A stretch of DNA of 64,000 bases from the NCBI RefSeq assembly GCF_029027585.1, contig NZ_CP093397.1, positions 992,001 through 1,056,000 of the forward strand, read 5' to 3'. Every line of letters begins with the position of its first letter. Positions within the stretch are counted from its first letter, which is position 1. The position numbers were made by a program, and so were the translations under genes. The notes below the pieces were generated by a model. That model was not told the DNA's origin and searched no databases. It was given only the letters and a program-made list of their open reading frames with translations. Shown piece by piece: positions 19,785-26,788 of this stretch. Origin of the DNA: Sulfurimonas sp. Lineage in GTDB: Bacteria; Campylobacterota; Campylobacteria; Campylobacterales; Sulfurimonadaceae.

Positions 19785-19922
19785 AAGAATCCTTAATTTT
19801 TTTCTGAACACTTGTTTTTACCCAAAGGGCATAGCAACCTTCGGCAGGAAGCCCAAAATATATGTATATTTAAATTATAAACGCGATTATACCATTTTTT
19901 TTTATATTTGGTTAAAAAACTC

Positions 19923-19951
19923 TTTACAAACATAAATAAAACGGCTATAAT
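19923..19951 (+). promoter_or_regulatory. sigma70 promoter of the tRNA cluster
   Basis: TTTACA and TATAAT are separated by 17 bases, a nearly perfect vegetative promoter, ending 33 bases before the first tRNA gene. No other promoter of this quality is seen before the four tRNAs, so they are probably one transcript. Confidence 0.75.
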
Positions 19952-19984
19952 TCCGCTCACTTAAAAACATAAGTGACAAAAATT

Positions 19985-20059
<75 letters not shown>

Positions 20060-20092
20060 TTTAAATTATAAACTGTGAATTCATTCATACAT

Positions 20093-20179
20093 GCCCGGGT
20101 GGCGAAATTGGTAGACGCAGGGGACTTAAAATCCCCCGGTAGCAATACTGTGCCGGTTCAAGTCCGGCCCCGGGCACCA
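20093..20179 (+). tRNA. tRNA-Leu (TAA)
   Basis: Class II tRNA with acceptor GCCCGGG / CCCGGGC, anticodon loop CTTAAAA, a long variable arm and T-loop TTCAAGT. CCA is encoded. Confidence 0.97.
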
Positions 20180-20197
20180 TTGATATGAAAGATAACT

Positions 20198-20271
20198 GGT
20201 GCCATCGCCAAGTGGTAAGGCCGCAGCCTGCAAAGCTGCTATCCCCAGTTCAAATCTGGGTGGCACCTCCA
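20198..20271 (+). tRNA. tRNA-Cys (GCA)
   Basis: Acceptor GGTGCCA / TGGCACC, anticodon loop CTGCAAA, T-loop TTCAAAT and encoded CCA. Confidence 0.97.
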
Positions 20272-20305
20272 GTTTTATACTTTAAAACTTACAAATACAA
20301 AAAGT

Positions 20306-20394
20306 GGATCTTTGGCAGAGTTGGTCGAATGCACTGGTCTTGAAAACCAGCGAGGGTTATACCTCCCAGAGTTCGAATCTCTGAGGGTCCACCA
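20306..20394 (+). tRNA. tRNA-Ser (TGA), island attachment target
   Basis: Class II tRNA with acceptor GGATCTT / AGGGTCC (two G-U pairs), anticodon loop CTTGAAA, long variable arm and encoded CCA. Its 3' end is repeated about 29 kb downstream, and an integrase gene begins 190 bases after it, so this gene is the insertion site of the island. Confidence 0.97.
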
Positions 20395-20399
20395 CTTCT
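20381..20399 (+). repeat. attL, overlapping the tRNA-Ser 3' end
   Basis: Nineteen bases, CTGAGGGTCCACCACTTCT, span the T-stem, acceptor and CCA of tRNA-Ser plus five bases beyond. They recur perfectly at 49330. Confidence 0.8.
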
Positions 20400-20502
20400 C
20401 AATCTAATACAATCCAATAACATCTAAATAAACCCCTTAAACACGAGCTTCTATATTTTTATTAGTCTAACTTAATTCAATGTATGCTATAGTAATCTCA
20501 AC

Positions 20503-20580
20503 TTTTTAGGGCTAATTTAAGGGCTTAATATTTAAAAGCCCTTTAACAAATAAAATAAGCCCCTTTAATTTGCAAAAGGG
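20503..20580 (+). promoter_or_regulatory. integrase leader with arm-type repeats and hairpins
   Basis: TTTTTAGGGCTA and TTTAAGGGCTTAA form a tandem repeat that reappears near attR (49255) and next to the last att copy (63370), suggesting arm-type integrase sites. The second unit also forms an eight-base-pair stem (AAGGGCTT / AAGCCCTT, 20519-20543). Closer to the gene, CCCTTT and AAAGGG (20561-20580) can pair and cover the integrase Shine-Dalgarno, which may hold its translation low. Confidence 0.45.
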
Positions 20581-20587
20581 AGTTTTT

Positions 20588-21796
20588 ATGGCACGAACTA
20601 CAACACCACTAACTGACACAAAAATTAAAACAACAAAACCTAAAGATAAAGACTACAAGCTATCCGATGGTGGTGGTCTATACCTCTTAGTCACAAAAGC
20701 AGGTGGTAAGCATTGGAAACTAAAATATCGCTTTGATAATAAAGAACAAAAATTATCTTTAGGGGCTTATCCAAGTGTGTCCCTATCAAAAGCTAGAGAA
20801 CTAAGAGAAAAATATAAAACAGAAATTGCAAATAGTATTAATCCTAGTGAAATAATAAAAAATAAAAAAGTATCCCAAGAGCAAGAAGAATTAAAAAATC
20901 ACTACACATTTAAAAAAATAGCTTTAGAGAGACTGGCTAAAATTGAAGATGACATTAGTGAAAGCCATTACAAAAGAAGCTATAGAGGTTTAGCAAATGA
21001 TGTATTTCCTTATATAGGAGATAAACCAATAGATGATGTTTTAGCAAAAGATATAATAAGCATTTTACAGATAATGATGAAGAGAAATATCAGAAACAGT
21101 GCAAAGCAAGTTTATCACTCAATCAGCAAAACTTTTAAATGGGCTGTTGCAAATGCTAAAGCACAACGAAATCCCGCAATGGATATTGACTTGGTAGAGA
21201 TTATTGGAAAATCAAAAGAAAATCATTATCCAACTATCACAGATGACAATGGCATTAAAAACTTATTACTTTCTATTGATGATTATAATGGAGAGTACTC
21301 TACAAAACAAGCCCTTATGATGATGGCTTATACTTTTGTACGGTCTATAAATATTCGTTTGGCTTTATGGAGTGAGATAGATTTTGAAGCTAAACTATGG
21401 ACAATACCTGCTAAGAAAATGAAAACTAAAAATGAGTTCATAATTCCACTTACTGATACAGTGATTACATTACTAAAAGATATGCACTTATACTCAAGCG
21501 ATAGTCTTTATATTTTTCCAAGTGTAAAGAGCAAGACAACACCAATGAGCGATGGAGCATTACTTGGAGCCATCCGAAGAATGGGATATACAAAAGATGA
21601 GTTCACTCCTCATGGTTTTAGAGCTATGTTTTCAACTATCGCACATCAAAAAAGTGGTTTTAAATCTGAAATTATTGAAACGCAACTTGCACATAGTGTA
21701 GGGAGTACTGTTAGCCAAGCTTATAATAGAGCTAAGTATCTTGATGAACGAACAAAACTCATGCAATGGTGGAGTGATTATCTTGATAAAGTTTAA
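20588..21796 (+). CDS. P4-type tyrosine integrase (DUF4102 arm-binding domain)
   Basis: 402 residues from the ATG after AAAAGGGAG; the frame extends six codons upstream but that start has no ribosome site. The N-terminal arm-binding domain has YKLSDGGGLYLLVTKAGGKH. The catalytic domain shows Arg in YTFVRSINIRLALWSE, His-x-x-Arg in PHGFRAMFST, a late His in LAHSVG and a Tyr in QAYNRAKYLDER. Such integrases insert islands at tRNA 3' ends, matching the adjacent tRNA-Ser. The gene looks intact. Confidence 0.95.
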   Translation: MARTTTPLTDTKIKTTKPKDKDYKLSDGGGLYLLVTKAGGKHWKLKYRFDNKEQKLSLGAYPSVSLSKARELREKYKTEIANSINPSEIIKNKKVSQEQEELKNHYTFKKIALERLAKIEDDISESHYKRSYRGLANDVFPYIGDKPIDDVLAKDIISILQIMMKRNIRNSAKQVYHSISKTFKWAVANAKAQRNPAMDIDLVEIIGKSKENHYPTITDDNGIKNLLLSIDDYNGEYSTKQALMMMAYTFVRSINIRLALWSEIDFEAKLWTIPAKKMKTKNEFIIPLTDTVITLLKDMHLYSSDSLYIFPSVKSKTTPMSDGALLGAIRRMGYTKDEFTPHGFRAMFSTIAHQKSGFKSEIIETQLAHSVGSTVSQAYNRAKYLDERTKLMQWWSDYLDKV

Positions 21797-21813
21797 AGAT
21801 AGGATGATATAGG

Positions 21814-21832
21814 CTAGGTTAATCAAAGTCCC
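21814..21832 (+). repeat. dispersed island repeat, copy 1
   Basis: CTAGGTTAATCAAAGTCCC, 18 bases after the integrase stop. Identical to copy 2 and nearly so to copies 3 and 4. Confidence 0.7.
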
Positions 21833-21843
21833 AAATAATTTAC

Positions 21844-22164
21844 TTAAGTATCTTTTGTTATATCTTTCATATTTTGGATAAAAGCTTTACTAAGTTTATT
21901 TTTAAAATTAAATTTAGGTTTTACATAACTTGTGTCTTTAAACTCGTCGAGAGTAAATAAAAAATCTAAGTATCTGTCTATTACTGCTATTTTTGTTGTA
22001 TCTCTTTTCATGTGTCCTTTAAACTTTTCATAAAAAATTCGCATATCATCTTCTGAAGGTTCATGGTATAAATCCATAGCATACAACTCAGCAAAATGTT
22101 TTTGTTTCAAGCCTATTTTATCAATCCAAATTCTAAGTTCATTCTGTTTATCATTAATTTTCAT
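21844..22164 (-). CDS. hypothetical island protein
   Basis: 106 residues, basic and helical. The N-terminal segment LRIWIDKIGLKQKHFAELYA could be a short helix-turn-helix, but no family is recognised with confidence. It is convergent with the integrase, with repeat copy 1 between them. A possible role is control of excision or mobilisation. Confidence 0.55.
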   Translation of the reverse strand: MKINDKQNELRIWIDKIGLKQKHFAELYAMDLYHEPSEDDMRIFYEKFKGHMKRDTTKIAVIDRYLDFLFTLDEFKDTSYVKPKFNFKNKLSKAFIQNMKDITKDT

Positions 22165-22255
22165 TTCTAGTATGTCCCCTAAAGTCCCTTAAGATTATTT
22201 TATAATTCTACCATCTTAAACAAAAGTTTAGGAAAAATATTTTAAGGAGCCAACT

Positions 22256-22402
22256 ATGGCAAAGAAAACACCAATGACCAAGGCTGATATAGCTAGAATT
22301 CAATCAGGAGCTGCAAAAAATGGTACTGACACATCTAAAAAAAGCTTTCCCGCTAGAGCACAAAGTACTGCTGACAAAAATTTGAATAAAGGAGTAAAGT
22401 AA
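22256..22402 (+). CDS. small SMP-like protein
   Basis: 48 residues from an ATG with TAAGGAG upstream. The sequence MTKADIARIQSGAAKNGTD with KKSFPARAQSTADKN resembles the seed maturation protein (SMP) repeat, which occurs in tiny bacterial proteins. It is glycine- and alanine-containing and basic, likely disordered when free. The next small ORF follows by two bases with its own Shine-Dalgarno at the end of this gene. Confidence 0.6.
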   Translation: MAKKTPMTKADIARIQSGAAKNGTDTSKKSFPARAQSTADKNLNKGVK

Positions 22403-22404
22403 TT

Positions 22405-22542
22405 ATGGACACTTCAAATATGAACCAAGAAGAGTTAGATTTATACTCTGACATTAACAATCCAAATAATGATTCAGATATGGATGACTGGGCTGATTCT
22501 CATAACCCTAATAACGATGATTATATCGATGAAAATGATTAA
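22405..22542 (+). CDS. small acidic Asn/Asp-rich protein
   Basis: 45 residues, opening MDTSNMNQEELDLYSDINNP, with Asn-Pro-Asn-Asn-Asp occurring twice and about fifteen acidic residues. GGAG lies in the end of the preceding gene. The basic and acidic pair in tight succession suggests two partners of one unit. No family is recognised. Confidence 0.55.
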   Translation: MDTSNMNQEELDLYSDINNPNNDSDMDDWADSHNPNNDDYIDEND

Positions 22543-22555
22543 TGACTGTTGAGGA

Positions 22556-22885
22556 TTATCTCCTCACAGTTCTGCACTCTTTAAAACTTTTTTTAAATAT
22601 CTTTAAAAACTCATTTTCATCTAATTTATAATTTGTATAGTCATATTGAAATTCACTTTCTTCCAAGGCACATGTACAATCTTCTAATTTTCGTTCATAC
22701 TGAACATAAGGGATAGGTTTTTCATCTATGGATAGACAACTATCAGTAATTAGGTATTCAATTTGTATTGGGTAGCGACCTACTTCTAAATTGTATTTTT
22801 CAATTATATCATCGATATGATGACCACCAACTGCACCAATAGTTAATGTAGAAAGTATTGAAAGTATTTTTTGAGTTTTAGTCAT
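22556..22885 (-). CDS. hypothetical small exported or membrane protein
   Basis: 109 residues from the ATG that overlaps the stop of the preceding minus-strand gene by eight bases. A short hydrophobic N-terminus (ILSILSTLTIGAVGG) is followed by a Cys-containing polar domain with CTCALEESEFQYDY. It may be secreted or anchored. No family is recognised. Confidence 0.5.
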   Translation of the reverse strand: MTKTQKILSILSTLTIGAVGGHHIDDIIEKYNLEVGRYPIQIEYLITDSCLSIDEKPIPYVQYERKLEDCTCALEESEFQYDYTNYKLDENEFLKIFKKSFKECRTVRR

Positions 22886-23285
22886 TATTTTTCCATAAAT
22901 CATTCATTTTGTATATATATTGATATAAAGCATATAGTATTGGTAATGTCATAACTGTATATATTATAAATTCTACTTTATCATAATCATTAAATGTGTA
23001 AATTTTATTTCCTATATACTCAACTAAAATCATAAAAAATATAAATTTCCACAATTCTTTTATGAAGTATATTCTGTCATATATAAAACCTCTTAGCCCT
23101 AAAACAGATGTAAAAAACAGCAATATGAAGAAAATATCATATAAATTTGTAAATATATTGTTTCCATCTAAAATAGTTTTTATCTCATTTATATCAGTGA
23201 TGGACATAAATACAAAAGTACTCACTATAAATATACTAGCTAAAAGCATCAACCAATAATAAATTTTCCAGACTGTTTTTATCAT
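22878..23285 (-). CDS. hypothetical four-helix membrane protein
   Basis: 135 residues with about four membrane helices, for example IYYWLMLLASIFIVSTFVFM and LYDIFFILLFFTSVLGLRGF. It is coupled by overlap to the following small gene. The pair is an A+T-rich cargo unit between the integrase and the mobilisation genes. Function unknown. Confidence 0.55.
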   Translation of the reverse strand: MIKTVWKIYYWLMLLASIFIVSTFVFMSITDINEIKTILDGNNIFTNLYDIFFILLFFTSVLGLRGFIYDRIYFIKELWKFIFFMILVEYIGNKIYTFNDYDKVEFIIYTVMTLPILYALYQYIYKMNDLWKNND

Positions 23286-23487
23286 TTTTTTTTGCTCTCT
23301 TTTATTTAATTGCTATTCTAATATAAAAAGTATATTTTTCAAAATATTCCTCATAAACTTCTAAAAAAGACTCAAATTATACAATTTTCACAAAAAGTGC
23401 AAAAAATTCCTTAAAAAGTAAACATAATTTAATGGCAAACCATAAAAACATGTAATAAAATTTTCTTAATTAAGACAAAGGAAAATT

Positions 23488-23688
23488 ATGAAAAATAATA
23501 TTGAAAAACTTCAGGATGAGATTATCTATTTTCGAGCTAAGGATTTAGCTAGTTATTTATCCATAAATAAGTCAAGTGTCTGGAAAATGGCTAAGGATGG
23601 ACTTATAACACCTATTAAGCTTACTGAAAAAGTTACAATTTTTTCAAAAATAGAAATAGACCAACTCATTAAAGATAGAAATAACTAG
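23488..23688 (+). CDS. AlpA/excisionase-type helix-turn-helix protein
   Basis: 66 residues with YFRAKDLASYLSINKSSVWK as the DNA-binding helices and a short wing (LTEKVTIFSKIEIDQLIKD), the usual AlpA/Xis layout. Such proteins regulate excision or gene expression of integrative islands. AAAGG precedes the ATG. The stop codon lies inside dispersed repeat copy 2. Confidence 0.75.
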   Translation: MKNNIEKLQDEIIYFRAKDLASYLSINKSSVWKMAKDGLITPIKLTEKVTIFSKIEIDQLIKDRNN

Positions 23689-23703
23689 GTTAATCAAAGT
23701 CCC
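23685..23703 (+). repeat. dispersed island repeat, copy 2
   Basis: CTAGGTTAATCAAAGTCCC, identical to copy 1. It contains the stop codon (TAG) of the AlpA-like gene and lies 16 bases before the MobC-like gene. Confidence 0.7.
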
Positions 23704-23718
23704 AAAACGGAGTATGAA

Positions 23719-24027
23719 ATGTCAGAATTAAAACAAGTTAAAGTAAATTTTTCACTTGAAGATTATGAACACATCAAACAAAATGCAATGAAGAAAAATA
23801 TTACAATTGCTGAATTTATTCGTCAAAAGTTTGATTTTTCTATCGAAGCTCCTCCACCAAGTCGCTCAATTAGTAACTTTCAAAAAGTAGACCCAAGTTT
23901 ATTATTTGAGCTGAATGAAATCTCAATAAGCCTCAATAAAATAGCCGCAACCATGGTATCTGATGTTGAAATTAACACTTTCATACTTATGAATATATAT
24001 CAACATGTGATGAGACTAAAATGTTAA
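23719..24027 (+). CDS. MobC-like relaxosome accessory protein
   Basis: 102 residues. An N-terminal ribbon-helix-helix (VKVNFSLEDYEHIKQNAMKK then TIAEFIRQKF) and a helical C-terminus with ELNEISISLNKIA correspond to MobC proteins that melt oriT DNA for the relaxase. It overlaps the relaxase start by seven bases, as in many mobilisation operons. Confidence 0.75.
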   Translation: MSELKQVKVNFSLEDYEHIKQNAMKKNITIAEFIRQKFDFSIEAPPPSRSISNFQKVDPSLLFELNEISISLNKIAATMVSDVEINTFILMNIYQHVMRLKC

Positions 24028-25613
24028 TAAGTTTTAATGGAACCAATGATGGATGGGGTAACTATGTTATAAATGGTACAAGAAAGAAACGAAGGGACCA
24101 TAAAAAGATTAAAGTACTTAGAGGCGATATTCAACTTGGAGATATTATAACAAATTTTCCAAATTATCGACAAAATGCTTACTCTATCATTTTAAGTTTT
24201 AAAGGTAAACCTGATTTAGAATTTATGGATAAAGCCTTATCTGATTTTGAAAAGTTATTTATGCATGGATTTGAGAGGTATGAGTATCATTTTGATGCTG
24301 TACTTCATCTCGATACAGATGATTCTCATATACATGTTCGAATACCAAAATTCAACTTGTATACAAGGACTCAGTTACAGCTTTACCTAGATAAAAGAGA
24401 CCGCTATAGGGTTAATTTCATTCGCAATATACTTGATATGAAATATAAACTAGAAAGCCCTCAAAACAATAGGCAACTTATAAAAGAAGAGCAAGATTTT
24501 CATATAGATACATGGTCTGAGCGGCACAAGAAAGAAAAAATTGATTTTTCTGAACCAATATCTAGAAAAAAGTACAGATTAGAAATCAACAATGTAGTTA
24601 AAGAACTTCATCAAGCAGGACTCATTGAAAATGTAGATGATATCAAGCAGTTTCTAGAAAATCTAGAACTTGAAGTAATCAATGAAGGACATGACTACAG
24701 TAAAGATTTTTACTACATAACAATAAAGAATGAATCTGGAAAGATTAGATTAAAAGGGGATATATACAATGAAAAATTTTGGAAATATAGTAGAGAAAAT
24801 AGAAGAAAGCAAATCTCTGATAACAAGCAATATAGAGGAAGCTACGAGTCAAATGAACATGAGTATAACAGAGTACTACATGAACTCAAAATCGCACTTA
24901 AAAAACGCACAGGAGAGATTGAGAAAAGGTACAATTCTTCAAGAAAAAGAGCTTTTGCAAGACTTAACAACATTCAACAACAAAATAAAAAAAGCCTTGC
25001 TCATAAGGAAAAATTTATTCAAAGCAAAAGAGTTACAACTACTCAAACTAACTTTGCTACTAATAGTATTATCAATAATAGGAATATCTTTGATGAGTTA
25101 TCAGATATACACACAAAATCAAGTAAGCAAATGGCTGATTCCAAGCAAATACAGACTAGAACAAAAAGATGGCAAGTATATGATTATACACTTGAAAGAT
25201 TTTACTTACTTAAAGAAGACACAACACTATTACTTCAAACTGGAGGATTAAATGGAGCAATTAACAGAAACATTACTGAAAAAAATTCACAAACAGGAAT
25301 TGAACGAGAAAGCACTCATAGACTCACTCAATCAGGACAAGAGGCTTTATATAGAAAAGCTCAACTCTCTATGCAAAGAATGGGAGAGGCAAGAGTCCAT
25401 AGAGAGCGACATAGAAAAAAGATTGACACTATTGGAGAGCAATGTAAGGAGATTGAACAACAATTCAACACAAATATCTCAACAATTAACAGAATTATCA
25501 GAGATATTGCAAAAGAAACAAGTGATACAGGAGTAAAAAGTAACAATCACAGAGAGGTAACTACTCTTGATTATGTCGATGAATTGCTAGAATGGGGAAG
25601 ACAGCCGTTTTAG
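24021..25613 (+). CDS. relaxase/mobilisation nuclease
   Basis: 530 residues. The three-histidine metal site is seen as HLDTDDSHIHVRIPKFN in the N-terminal domain (about residues 94-110), and an earlier region NYRQNAYSIILSF should carry the active tyrosine motif. Relaxases nick oriT and guide the strand into a recipient. The C-terminal 280 residues are Lys/Arg-rich and overlap two other reading frames, so their composition is partly shaped by the nested genes. No coupling protein is seen, so the island is mobilisable rather than self-transmissible. Confidence 0.85.
   Translation: MLISFNGTNDGWGNYVINGTRKKRRDHKKIKVLRGDIQLGDIITNFPNYRQNAYSIILSFKGKPDLEFMDKALSDFEKLFMHGFERYEYHFDAVLHLDTDDSHIHVRIPKFNLYTRTQLQLYLDKRDRYRVNFIRNILDMKYKLESPQNNRQLIKEEQDFHIDTWSERHKKEKIDFSEPISRKKYRLEINNVVKELHQAGLIENVDDIKQFLENLELEVINEGHDYSKDFYYITIKNESGKIRLKGDIYNEKFWKYSRENRRKQISDNKQYRGSYESNEHEYNRVLHELKIALKKRTGEIEKRYNSSRKRAFARLNNIQQQNKKSLAHKEKFIQSKRVTTTQTNFATNSIINNRNIFDELSDIHTKSSKQMADSKQIQTRTKRWQVYDYTLERFYLLKEDTTLLLQTGGLNGAINRNITEKNSQTGIERESTHRLTQSGQEALYRKAQLSMQRMGEARVHRERHRKKIDTIGEQCKEIEQQFNTNISTINRIIRDIAKETSDTGVKSNNHREVTTLDYVDELLEWGRQPF
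24769..25251 (+). CDS. MobB/MbeB-like membrane protein nested in the relaxase gene
   Basis: 160 residues in a different frame within the relaxase gene. It has AAAAGGGG about ten bases before its ATG, a coiled-coil N-terminal half, a clear membrane helix (LLKLTLLLIVLSIIGISLMS) and a polar C-terminus. Nested mobB and mobD genes inside mobA are known from ColE1-type plasmids. A 160-codon open frame with a ribosome site and a membrane segment is unlikely by chance, so it is called real. Confidence 0.7.
   Translation: MKNFGNIVEKIEESKSLITSNIEEATSQMNMSITEYYMNSKSHLKNAQERLRKGTILQEKELLQDLTTFNNKIKKALLIRKNLFKAKELQLLKLTLLLIVLSIIGISLMSYQIYTQNQVSKWLIPSKYRLEQKDGKYMIIHLKDFTYLKKTQHYYFKLED
25252..25536 (+). 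CDS. MobD/MbeD-like coiled-coil protein nested in the relaxase gene
   Basis: 94 residues, beginning directly after the stop of the nested membrane-protein gene, with GGAGG eight bases upstream. It is almost wholly coiled coil (for example EKRLTLLESNVRRLNNNSTQ). Its size and place match MbeD, the last nested gene of ColE1-type mobilisation regions. Function by analogy only. Confidence 0.65.
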   Translation: MEQLTETLLKKIHKQELNEKALIDSLNQDKRLYIEKLNSLCKEWERQESIESDIEKRLTLLESNVRRLNNNSTQISQQLTELSEILQKKQVIQE

Positions 25614-25744
25614 AATATCAAATGACAAAGTAAACCGCAAGAACTAAGCTTTTTTTTTAGAGTACTTAGTATATTTTAAAATTATTGACTGAAAGATATA
25701 CTGAGTAATTAATAGAGAAGAGGTTGGTTTACACTCTCTATAGT

Positions 25745-26788
25745 TTATTTTATGGGGTCGTAAAAACTAAATTGACTTAAATCTTCATAACTAATTGCTT
25801 CTTGAGGAATTCTTAGTTTATTTACAAATAATTTTTTTATTACTTCTATCATTTCAGTTGATTCAAGCCAGTTGAAAATATCATTAGTAATATTTTTATT
25901 TGCATTTTTCTTACTAATTATATTGGATTTCTGTGACTTTAATAAAGCAAGATATAATTTCTTAGCGGGGAAAATTGATGTCATTTTTTCATTTACTCTG
26001 TCTCTATTAACATAATATGGGATTTCTAGTCCTATTGGATCAATATCTCCAAAGTAAAAAAATTTAGAAATTTGATAGTTTTTTTGTATCTCATTTAGCC
26101 AATGATGTGTTTTACGAAATTCATTTCCATTCCCATAAATAATTGCACCATAAACTTCACTTTGCTTATTCCATCTATTAAAACTATGAAAAGAGTTACT
26201 ATTTTCACAAATAAGAGCAGGCTTACCAATACAGTCAGGCATAACCTCATAATAAAGTGGAGGAGCGATATCTTCACATTTCAAATCTTTCAAAGTTAAT
26301 TTACCATCAAAAAGAAGACTTTTTTTATGTAAAGAATCAAGCTTTTTTTCATCATTAAATATTTCCATAGACCTTTCTCTAATAGGAATTACTAATAGCT
26401 CTTCATAATTTCTTGAAATATAAAACTCATTAATTTTCTCTAATGTTTTAAGTTGCTCTAAATTATTAATTTTTACAGCAAAATATAGTTTTGGTACCCA
26501 TGAATTTTGTTTTAGTAAATCTATTTTTTGTTTATTTGTTTCTTTTCCAAGTAAGTTTATGTACTCAGGTATATGAGGTAAAACTCTTTTATTCCACTTA
26601 GTTTTAGGAAACGCAATTTGTTTGTTTTTTTCTAGAATATTCAGTAATATAAGAATACGTTGATTTTTATCAGTACTATTTTTATGTTCTGGATAGACTG
26701 TATTATAGATGTGTAATACATCATTAAATGCTATTTTTACTCTTTTACTTTTATTTAACTCTATATAAAATTTTTCAAGATTATTCAT
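25745..26788 (-). CDS. jetD: Wadjet nuclease subunit JetD (Toprim)
   Basis: 347 residues from an ATG overlapping the jetC stop by eight bases; a TTG six codons earlier is the alternative. The middle has the family phrase IPIRERSMEIFNDEKKLDSL. The C-terminal Toprim domain shows its Glu in LICENSNSFHSFNRW and the Asp-x-Asp in YFGDIDPIGLEIP. In Wadjet, JetD is the topoisomerase VI-like endonuclease that cuts closed circular DNA after loop extrusion by JetABC. Last gene of the operon. Confidence 0.85.
   Translation of the reverse strand: MNNLEKFYIELNKSKRVKIAFNDVLHIYNTVYPEHKNSTDKNQRILILLNILEKNKQIAFPKTKWNKRVLPHIPEYINLLGKETNKQKIDLLKQNSWVPKLYFAVKINNLEQLKTLEKINEFYISRNYEELLVIPIRERSMEIFNDEKKLDSLHKKSLLFDGKLTLKDLKCEDIAPPLYYEVMPDCIGKPALICENSNSFHSFNRWNKQSEVYGAIIYGNGNEFRKTHHWLNEIQKNYQISKFFYFGDIDPIGLEIPYYVNRDRVNEKMTSIFPAKKLYLALLKSQKSNIISKKNANKNITNDIFNWLESTEMIEVIKKLFVNKLRIPQEAISYEDLSQFSFYDPIK

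Noticed and set aside
20306..20399. Possible CRISPR or repeat array from the recurring tRNA-Ser end
   Set aside because: Copies are many kilobases apart and match integrase att sites; no regular repeat-spacer unit exists anywhere in the window.
22168..22195. Further AGGGGAC-type arm repeat near the small cargo genes
   Set aside because: TTAAGGGACTTTAGGGGAC resembles the end repeats, but the words differ and it is not near an att site.
23289..23487. oriT of the island
   Set aside because: The 200 bases before the AlpA-like gene are A+T-rich with small repeats, but no nick-site consensus could be recognised for this relaxase.
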